Of a stretch of DNA of 64,000 nucleotides, positions 26,196-36,100 are shown one piece after another; the stretch's first letter is position 1; each line of letters begins with the position of its first letter. The DNA is from Haliotis asinina (Eukaryota > Mollusca > Gastropoda > Lepetellida > Haliotidae), in NCBI RefSeq assembly GCF_037392515.1, contig NC_090288.1, forward strand, positions 2,563,501-2,627,500. The letters run 5' to 3'. A model generated the notes under the pieces. The model did not search any database. It saw nothing but the letters and a program-made list of their open reading frames with translations, and had not been told where the DNA came from. Both the position numbers and the translations under genes were made by a program.

Positions 26196-26479
26196 ATGCA
26201 CAAAGAAATACAACAAGAACACATGGAGCCTGCAAGGAACATGTTAGAACCCTTAGGATCAGGTTATGCTGAAACTAAACAGTCCCAATACCTTGTGTGT
26301 TTAACATGTTGACTGCCCCTCATGAGCATGTTTATAGTATCAATACTGGTTGAATCTGCTACTACAGGTTTTGTCACTGTGGCAACATTGGTATTTCAAA
26401 ACAAGTTTTACATTACATTATGATGTTGACAAATGAGCACAAGAAATAAACGGCTCCTGGCTTTACCACCAAAAGACAA

Positions 26480-26762
26480 TTGCTCGTACTCGTGGTGGCA
26501 AACTGGGCCAGACATGATACAAGCATACTCGTTGTGGCAAACTGAGCCAGACATGATACTACGAGCATACTCGTGGGTGGCAAACTGGGCCAGACTTCAT
26601 ACTACGAGCATACTCGTGGGTGGCAAACTGGGCCAGACATGATACTACGAGCATACTCATGTGGCAAACTGGGCCAGACATGATACTACGAGCATACTCA
26701 TGTGGCAAACAGGGCCAGACATGATACTACGAGCATACTCGTGGGTGGCAAACTCGTGGTGA
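26480..26762. repeat. ~43-bp minisatellite
   Basis: Copies of GCATACTCGTGGGTGGCAAA then CTGGGCCAGACATGATACTA, about six with small indels. Confidence 0.9.
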
Positions 26763-26936
26763 CATTCAACATTGTCTAAGATGAAGAAGTGGAGAAATCA
26801 GTACTCCTGCGTAAGTTCCTGCAAGTAGTCATGATCACACACCAGTTCAATGATATTAGTTTGTTTCTTGGAGGTTCACAAACCTGGTGCCCATCTACAC
26901 TTCACAAATCCACCACCAGATTCACACTGAACAGTC

Positions 26937-27109
26937 TCACTTACATTGGTTTTCAAACACCAACCTATCTTTCTGAATGTTAATCTGAGATGGTAGAGGG
27001 ACAGGCTTTCGGTCCTGAGAGAATTTGTCGATAAAGGAGTTCTGAACAGCTTTCCTGTCAGCTTGCAGTCGTTCAAACCTCTGAAGTCGCTGTTCTTCTC
27101 GCTGCTTCT
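26937..27109 (-). CDS. CCDC66: gene B exon 9 (probable terminal exon)
   Basis: Begins EKQREEQRLQRFERLQADR and contains FIDKFSQDRKPVPLPSQ, matching gene A exon 10 (ERQREEQ...WADRFGSYKPAPLPEQ). Reads to an in-frame TGA at 26937. A perfect GTAAGT donor lies 5 bases before the stop (exon end 26945) and would leave one base. Confidence 0.65.
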
Positions 27110-30100
27110 CTGTAATACAAAAAGGAAACTTGTCTGTAAAAATCACTTTAAATACTGCATTTACTAACCAATGTTGCACCAAACAAGAGAATCTGAATAA
27201 GAAACAGAGGTTGAAGCAACAGAGGTTAAAAAATCCCACTGTCCGATGCCCGAGACCAGTCAGTTTTCATTTTGGGCAATCAAATAATGGTATCTTACTT
27301 GTCCATGGACTACTAGATAATTTCTGCTAATAGCTTGAAAACAAAAAGCTAAAAGAAAACTTGGATTTGATGTCATATCTGATCAAAATGTAGCTATCAA
27401 ATTTCACATTCATAATTAAGCAGGGTTATCTTTCTTTGCTATTTATCACTTCTCAATGAACTAAACATTTAGAACACATACCATGTTAATGTATTCTTTC
27501 ATAATTACATCATTATGACTGAGTCATGATAATTAGGTAAAATGAAAAATTCGTCAGGATATGTTTCTCCTGACAGTCACTTGTCTTGTGTGGCAAGTGG
27601 CTTTTAAAAAGAATTTTGAACCCCTGAAGCAAAGCAAATACACTAAATTGAAACAACTTCATAAAACTGAACAATACTGGAAAAATGTCGGATAAAATAC
27701 TGTTATGAAATGTCTTTTTGCATTCATCTAACTCTGCTAAACTGGTGCTATGCCCAAGGCAGGTTCTCTGACAATGTCAAGAATAGCAGGAGAGATTTTA
27801 TTCCATTATTACTCTCCTTGCCATGCTTTAACAAAACAGCCTCAAATGAGGGTGAGTGAGTATAGTTTTGGGCCACTCTTAACACCAGCAATTGCATAGC
27901 TGGGACACCATAGAGAGATTTGAACTCAGACCGAAGGCATGATGTGTAAATGCTTTAACCACTACACTACCCCAATGCTTGGAAGCCAATCAAGACAAAA
28001 TAACTAACCAAGCTCTGCCAGCCACTTGGATCTCTCCTGTATCTTCTGCAGCAGCTTCTTCTCATCCTCCATCACCTGCAGGGAATAACTTAATTTATAT
28101 TAGGAATCAACTGCAGGGAATAACACAATTTATATCAGGAATCATCTGTGGGGAATACACAACTTATATAAGGAATCACCTGCAGGGAATAACACAATGT
28201 ATATCAGGAATCAACTGCAGGGAATAACACAACTTATATCAGGAACCACCTGTGGGGAATAACACAATTTATATCAGAAATCACATGTGGGGAATAACAC
28301 AACTTATATCAGAAATCACATGCAGGGAATAACACAGTTCATATCAGGAATCACATGTGGGACATAACACAATTCATATCAGGAATCACATGTGGGGAAT
28401 AACACAATTTATATCTGAAATCACACGTGGGGATTAACACAACTTATATCTGGAATCACATGTGGGGAATAACACAACTTATAGCATCCATACCTGTAAG
28501 AGAATAACACAACTTACAACATCAAAGGAAAAGGGAATAACACAACTTACAACATCCATAATCTGCAGCAAGTAATGCAACTCAAAACATGCATCAACTG
28601 CAGGCAACTCTCCGACACACACTTTCCTAAGGAAGATTTTCTCCAGATCAACTGTGGGGGGTTAACTTAAAGGTCACATGCAACCAATAAATCAAACATA
28701 ATTAAAACACAGTTATCACTTATTCGTGACATACGATATAAATTTCTGCTTGTAATAAAACAAATAAACAAAATTATAAGTGTACAATCGCGATTTAGAA
28801 GTGCAATAATTTGTACTTGGCCTTACTTCCCTCGAAACAAAGCCCTCGGGAGACTCACTCAAGTGTAACAATGACTTCTCATTGGCTGGTTCATTTGCTG
28901 ATACGCTGAGTGCTCATTGTGTGTACAGAAAGATGACATGTTTGATGGGCATTTTAGAAGTATGGCAAATAACAAGAAAGTAAGATTCTTCACGAATAAC
29001 AACTTCTTTTATTGTACTTGATGTTTCGTTTCACTATGGATTTATATGCTGTTGTCAAACAGAAAAAATATACACCAGAGGAAGTTGTTATCCATAAGGA
29101 ATGTATACAGAGATGTTGGGTTTTGTAAATACATGTTCTCTGAATTTGCGTTCAATCCAATCAAAAAACATCTCAGTAGAGATGGTGAACTACTGCTTGG
29201 TTGGAATCTGCCATTCGTCCAAGTACAAAGCAGGACTTGAAACCGACAAAAGTTTGCACCAGTTTCCGTCAGATTCAGTCATCCGAACAAAATGGATGTA
29301 GTTTGTTAGCAACCCACAGACATAAAAACATGCCATGTGTACAAGTATCACACCTGCCTAACTACATAATGTAGCAGAGACAGGACTTGGGTGCACGAGT
29401 CACAAATCAATACATTTTGTGTATGGCACATAGCCTGATAGGTGTTAAGTTCAAATTTCATGTGGTCAATGACTGAAGCTGTGTATTGAATATTGTCTTT
29501 AGTAGACAGGCAGGCAGACATATAGGTGTCAATAAACCAGACATAGAGCTTTCTCTGTGACAGAGGCTGCTTACCCCAATCAACAAGTTTTATTTATGTT
29601 ACAATTTATGAATCGTTTGAACTCAGATTTCACGGGCTTTTTTTTCATTGCATTTTTTTCAACTTTATAGGTTGAATTGGCAATTTTGATGATTTGTTTT
29701 GGTAAGTGCATACCGAAAGGTATCAGAATCTGCAAAGCTGTGTTTTATGTTGCATGTGACCTTAATGAAAGGTACAGAAAGAAACATTATTCACTCACTG
29801 GATAATCTGTCAAGATGCTGCCAGCTCGACTCATGGATTGTCTGGTCTTGCTTCTACTCCGCCGACCCCAGGGATCATAGCAGGAATCAAACTCCGCTGG
29901 TACAATAAACAGCAGTTACATTAAAGAAAAGTTCTTGAACCAACAAATACACATCACTGATCTGTTAAGAAAACCTTGCAAATGAAAAAGAAAAATGTGT
30001 TCATTAATTTCTTTTGAGTTGCACAACAAGAAGTTGTACCCTGTCACTTGAGTACTGATTGCTCCTGTTCTTCATCTTAGATGTCCTACTTGTCATGAAT

Positions 30101-33100
30101 GCATCATTCTAAAATATACTTCATGAAGCACTATGAGAGTTACTATGAGAGTTTTGATGTTAGAAGTACCCTGTCATTAATTCTTTTTGTTTAGTTTCAT
30201 GCAACCATGACAACCGAGTAAACTAACCTCTCTCGCGTGCCCACTGTGGTTTCTTCTTCTCGGCCAACGTGAGATGTTGTTGTGGTACAAGGGGAGGTAA
30301 GTCAATGCTGAAGGAGGGGTCACTCCAGTTGGACATGGAGACTGTTGCAGAAGGGATTGTAGCCATCTTGACTGATTCTGTTGGATGTGGAGCTGTGGAC
30401 TTGCTGTAAGTGTACAGAAACTGCTGCACCAACTGTGCATTGTACTTCAAGATGCATTCAATCGATAAATCTCCTGATAACAGTGTGATGGTAAGTTGTT
30501 CTCTAGACAAAAGAATTTTCCTTAACATCAATACCAGGGCCACGTCCCTAAAAGTGATCGCAGAGCTACAAAAGTCGTAAGTCTAAGTTAAAGTATGGTA
30601 GTTACGATCATCTTAGCGCTACGAACACTTTGAGGAAAGGGGCCCTGGGCATCAATGAAGAAGAGCACTGTTAATAATGCTTTCTAGACAAAAGAATTTT
30701 CCTTAACATCAATAACATCAACTATAATTTTGCATTAGAGTGAAAACTTGTCACTATAAGATATCTAAGCTGAGTTTAAAAGAAAAATTCAAATTGACAT
30801 GCAACAACAGTGACTTCATGGTATGTGAAAAGTTGAAAGTTCAACACAAAATCTTAAATCTGTTATTACAGTATGATACTTTTTGGAACATTTAGGCTAT
30901 AACAGGCACCAATAATGACGATAATCCTCGGAAAACCCATGTAGGGATTGAACCTGGTTCAGGGACAGACACTTCAATCACTTGGTTACCCTTCCTTCTC
31001 GAGCAGGCGTTCTAGATTAGCTGTCAAAGCAATTACCATTTCTCCATTGTAGCATTATCTTCATTTATTATGATAATGAAACAATGTCATTTTTTCTTTA
31101 CCTGTAGTAGGTACAGTTGTTACTGTCTTTAAACAGTTTTGTTGTGGTAGTTTTATTGGAGAAGGTTTTTATTTTAGTATGTATGGTATTTGTTTCCAGT
31201 TGGATTGCCCCTAGTTGGACCTGGACTCTGTAATATTATTGTAGGAGTGCAGGGTGTTAATGAAGTAAAATGTGAATAAGAACATTTCTCTCAAACCTTC
31301 TTGACATCTTGCACTGTAGTTGTTCAAACACAAAAATATTTTGAAGAGTCACTGAGACCCTGATCAGTGCATGAAACCCCTAAAATACACAGTCGCCTTG
31401 ACCTTGACCTAAAGGTCACCAAAATCAACTGGGCCCTGCACCTTCCCTAGAGAAAGCTTGCTGTTGAATATGAAGAAAATCCGGTGAATGGTTCTTGAGA
31501 TATCTCGCTGACAAGGTAAAAAGCAAATGTCCACTTGTGACCTTGAGACGAAGGTCCTGTTTACCAAACCTGATTGAAATCTTTGTTTTACTGTGATAAA
31601 CCAAGGTACCTTAAGACATCCCAATCCATACATATGTACATATGGATAGAAGGAACCTAGTACTATATGCCCCGGTTCACTCTAAACATGCAATGGGGGA
31701 TGTAGATGGCCACAAAACAATTATGGTCAACTAACTATGCTAAAGGAATTGTTTTCTCATTCCACAACACAAAAGTATTAACTTTCTTCAAAATTAGAGT
31801 ACAAACAATCATAAAACAAAAAACATTTGTAATAAAAACTATACAAGCGAGATCTATGAAAAAAATATTATTTACACACCAGTACCAGATTAACAACATC
31901 TAATAAAAACATATAGTACATATATTTCAATTGTAAAACGTGTGACACAAGATCTCAGTTCAAACATGATCATATATGACATTCAAGCTGAATCGTATAA
32001 TGAGTGCAGAGTAATGTCCTTTGGCACTTGCAGAAGGTTCATTCAACACTTAGGCTATCAATGTGAAGCATTCTGAAGTCATTCTTACATCAAAACACAC
32101 ATGCATAGTTTAAAAACCCCATGTTTTTTCTTCTGTTTAGTCACTCAGATTTTGCAACAAATGTCATAACACGTCATTAGTGAAAAACATCCTAATAAAG
32201 CTGCTTGCCTATCAAGCAATCTATGTACCAATAATATTTCTTAACTCTCAAGACATACACAAGTACAATATTTAACAGGGGCTGGGATTAGGGGATATTG
32301 GGTACCTGTGATGGCTGCTGGTCACATCGTCAGCTGTTTCTACAACAGCTACAGTAGTTCCTCATGGACCTGCTAGGTGGCACTGCTGTCGGAGGAAGAC
32401 ATGGATAAGCACATAACGATTGGCCACAAACAACACAAAACAATGCTACTGTCCTCTCTCATATTGCTTGCTTCAAAATGTTGCATTTTGACTGAATGGG
32501 AAGATGGTGTGAGATAATCAAAGGACATCATGTTGGAGATAATGTGTGGAATCAAACCTGTTTTCAGTGACAAGTGAGTGCCTGAATCACCACTGTCCTA
32601 CCCCACAACAGCCTACAGAAGCATGAACAAATCGTACACAATTCCCATTTAAATCTAGCATTCAAAGCACCTCTTTGGCACCTGATAGTCAAAGATGATG
32701 CATTAATCGATTTTCCTTGTACCAAAATATACCGTTATTAGCAAAATCGCGAAAACAGTTATTACTTTAACATTAATTAATGCCAATTTATGAAAGTCCT
32801 TTGTTACACAGATTTCATGAACAGTAAGTGCGCAATAATTAGAGATATTCAAAAGAGCATCATGATTAAATACCAATGGGTTTGTCAGTTCAAACTAAAC
32901 ATGAACATACCTGGAAAGGAAGATCTGGAAACTACATCTGGCATTGACTCATATGTCTTTAGTTATTGTGTACATGTTAGCCTGTGATCTGACTTTTATT
33001 GCAGAAAAAAACTGATGTACATTAAACAAGTAAGAGAGGACAAAAGCACAGATGTACACAAAACAACATGGTTAGAATAAACTCTATTACTCTATTTCAT

Positions 33101-36100
33101 ATCTGGGGACAAGAAAATAGCATAGAAATAAATTAGATGAAATAGATTACTTATGAGTATTGGTATTCAAAATAAAAAAAATAGTTACTGGCAGATGGAA
33201 GTGTGAAAGACTGCATATGACACAACAGATACAGGGAACTATGACTGTCTTGAATGTGCGGTAAAATAGCTTTTCTTAAACTAAAATAACTCATAAATTC
33301 AACCTGGAAAATTTCTATGCAGCTAAAAAGCTGACTGTATCCAAGCAAGCTCTTTTCTAGCACGAACACTTCAACAATGCCGAATAATTCACATCAGCAA
33401 GCAGTGTAAGTTTTGAATTTCTTGTAAACATCAACAAGTTACCTTGAACTTTCATCTCAAATCCACTAATTACAAATCATGAATAATATAACTATATGCA
33501 CTATTAATGCAATAAACACATCTATAAATGTTTTAAATATTAGATAATAAATTTAAAAAATCCTAGAACAAGAGATGAATATAAAATCTATCAATAAACC
33601 CACAGCCAAATGTTGAATATACATCATTATCTCACCTCTCATCTTGATCCGCGGTGCTACTTAAGCGCTTATCATCTGAAGAAGATTCAAGCTCATCCAC
33701 TATCGGAGACAGGCTTCCACCATCAAACATCCCACTTCGGTCTACCCCCCGAGGACGCTCAAGATCCAGGGGTCGCAGAACTGGTACAATCTCTTTACCC
33801 ATAGCAGCAGGGTCAAGGTCGTATGTCTTCTCAGAAACTGTGGCTTGACTCTGCTTGGTATTTGGGGATGATTCACCTTGTTGGGAGTCTTTGTCACTGT
33901 TTGAGTTAACTTGAATTTCATTCAGTTTTCCATCTGGAAATGGTAAAAATAAAATGATACATCACTGATGTAACCATGGTTACACACTTCTTTGCCTCAA
34001 CTGACTCATGGCTGACTGTTTGGTAAATGAATTATTTATTCTAATGAATAAAATATCTGATACACAAAAGAATACTTCCTGCAGAAGAGATTTCAAGTTT
34101 CCTGTTCAATTCTGCAGATACTAGTACAATTAATTCCTTGGAAAAAAACAAAGAACTCTTTCACAGAAATCAAGGTCAGTCCAATATTCAGACTCTGATA
34201 CCAAATATATGTACCATATGGAAGGTGGCACAACACAACACTGATCAATCATCAGTGTCAACAATGACTTGGTTCTAGTCTCAATTACAGCAACATTTGT
34301 ATGGTCAGGAGACTGGGAACGAGATTTAGGGCCAATAAAACTGAAGGTTGAAGGCATGAACAACCGTGCATGCAGTCAAATTGAAACCACTCAATACTCA
34401 TTTCAACATCTCTCAATACATGCAAAGGATACATGGAACCTTATCAAACATGAACTCCTCTTCTCTACAAACTTCAAACAAAAATCTATCAATGGCAAGT
34501 GCTCCCTGGACCCTGGACAACTCTCCCTGGCAAGTGCTCCCTGAACCCTGGACAACTCCCCTGGCAAGTGCTCCCTGGACCCTGGACAACTCTCCCTGGC
34601 AAGTGCTCCCTGGACCCTGGACAACTCCCTCTTGCAAATGCTCCCTGGACAACTCCCCCTGGCAAGTGCTCCCTGAACCCTGGACAACTCCCCTGGCAAG
34701 TGCTCCCTGGACCCTGGACAACTCTCCCTGGCAAGTGCTCCCTGGACCCTTGACAACTCCCCCTGGCAAATGCTCCCTGGACAACTCCCCCTGGCAAGTG
34801 CTCCCTGAACCCTGGACAACTCCCCTGGCAAGTGCTCCCTGGACCCTGGACAACTCCCCCTGGCAAGTGCTCCCTGGACAACTCCCCCTGGCAAGTGCTC
34901 CCTGGACAACCCCCCTGGCAAGTGCTCCCTGGACCCTGGACAACTCCCCCTAGCAAGTGCTCGCTGGACAACTCCCCCTAGCAAGTGCTCCCTGGACCCT
35001 GGACAACTCCTCCTCAGTCACTACCTGAGTCAATTCCCCTCCTCCACAGCCCCATCCAAGATCATTTCCTCTCTGGTTCTTTCCATGCTAAATCAATTCC
35101 CAACAACAACAACAACAACAACAACAAAACCCAACAACTTGTCATTTAACACCAGCAGACAACAGCAGGTAACAAAATGCTGGCATAAAAATTGGAGGGA
35201 TTGGGAATAGATGTCGACCTAAGAAACAATCAATTCGAAGACTGAGAAACTGGTGATTGACAGCAAGAGCAACAATCCACATCACTGGGTTGTAATTACA
35301 CACAATCACCCAGGCTCATCCATTATCTGTGCTCCTTATAGTCAGTGAAAAAGAGAATCCTTACCCCGATTTTAGAACTCAGGCCTTCAGTATGAGGGGT
35401 GAACGCTTTCACCACTTCGCTACCCCACCACCCCGTGGCCCTTACTGTCAGCATGGTTTACTGGGTCTCACTTGAAACACGTGGCCATTGAAGATTTATC
35501 AGACAACAGTAAAGTGAATCTCACCAAGCTTGAACCTAATGGTGCTTTGACTGCTAGGGGACATGTTCCGCACTGCATCCAACAACGTGTTCAGCTGTAA
35601 GTCTGTCAGTGTGATGGAGTTGGTGTTTCTCCTTTGAGGTGTGCAACGGTTGATCACATTGTTCACGAAAGGCTTCTCACTTCGGTCGTTGCAATTGCTG
35701 TGATATTTACTTCGGATGTCTGTAATGTTTTTCTTCACAAAGTTTGTTCTCGGATGATGTTTAGGGGAATGCCTGTGAGATGTATTGAAACGGCATTCTT
35801 CACAGTATTCCTCAAAGTGCATTCGCCTTGGTGGAAATCTTTGATTTCTGCTTTTATAATCAAACTGAAAAGAAAGTCATCAAAGTCAGTTCGTAACACC
35901 AAATATCAAGACAAGCAGATGAAGTATAACTTGTGACAACAACTCATGTATTATTCAGTCAAACTACTATCACTCATTACTATAGCACCAACTTAAAGGA
36001 GAATTATTTCATACATTTTTAAAGGGAAAGCCACTTCATTAACTCCATGAAATACTTTAGGAGAGGTATCCATACTTGCAATAATTTTTGGCTACAATAA

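Larger units (their letters stand above)
18326..26936. other. spacer between genes A and B
   Basis: 8.6 kb, AT-rich. Contains minisatellites (18860-19110, 26039-26195, 26480-26762) and two blocks of ~170-bp repeats. I looked here for gene B counterparts of gene A exons 11-16 and saw none. Confidence 0.6.
30503..33635. other. gene B intron 5
   Basis: 3.1 kb. Holds a tRNA-like SINE fragment (30885-31015) and a region with TGACCTTGACCTAAAGGTCA text (31380-31640); no exon seen. Confidence 0.55.
33934..35524. other. gene B intron 4
   Basis: 1.6 kb; almost half is the minisatellite at 34490-35015, followed by (CAA)n and a SINE piece. No exon seen. Confidence 0.6.

Noticed and set aside
34366..34984. 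Long open frames (up to 195 codons) on both strands
   Set aside because: They are produced by a C-rich minisatellite; no start context, splice or homology support.
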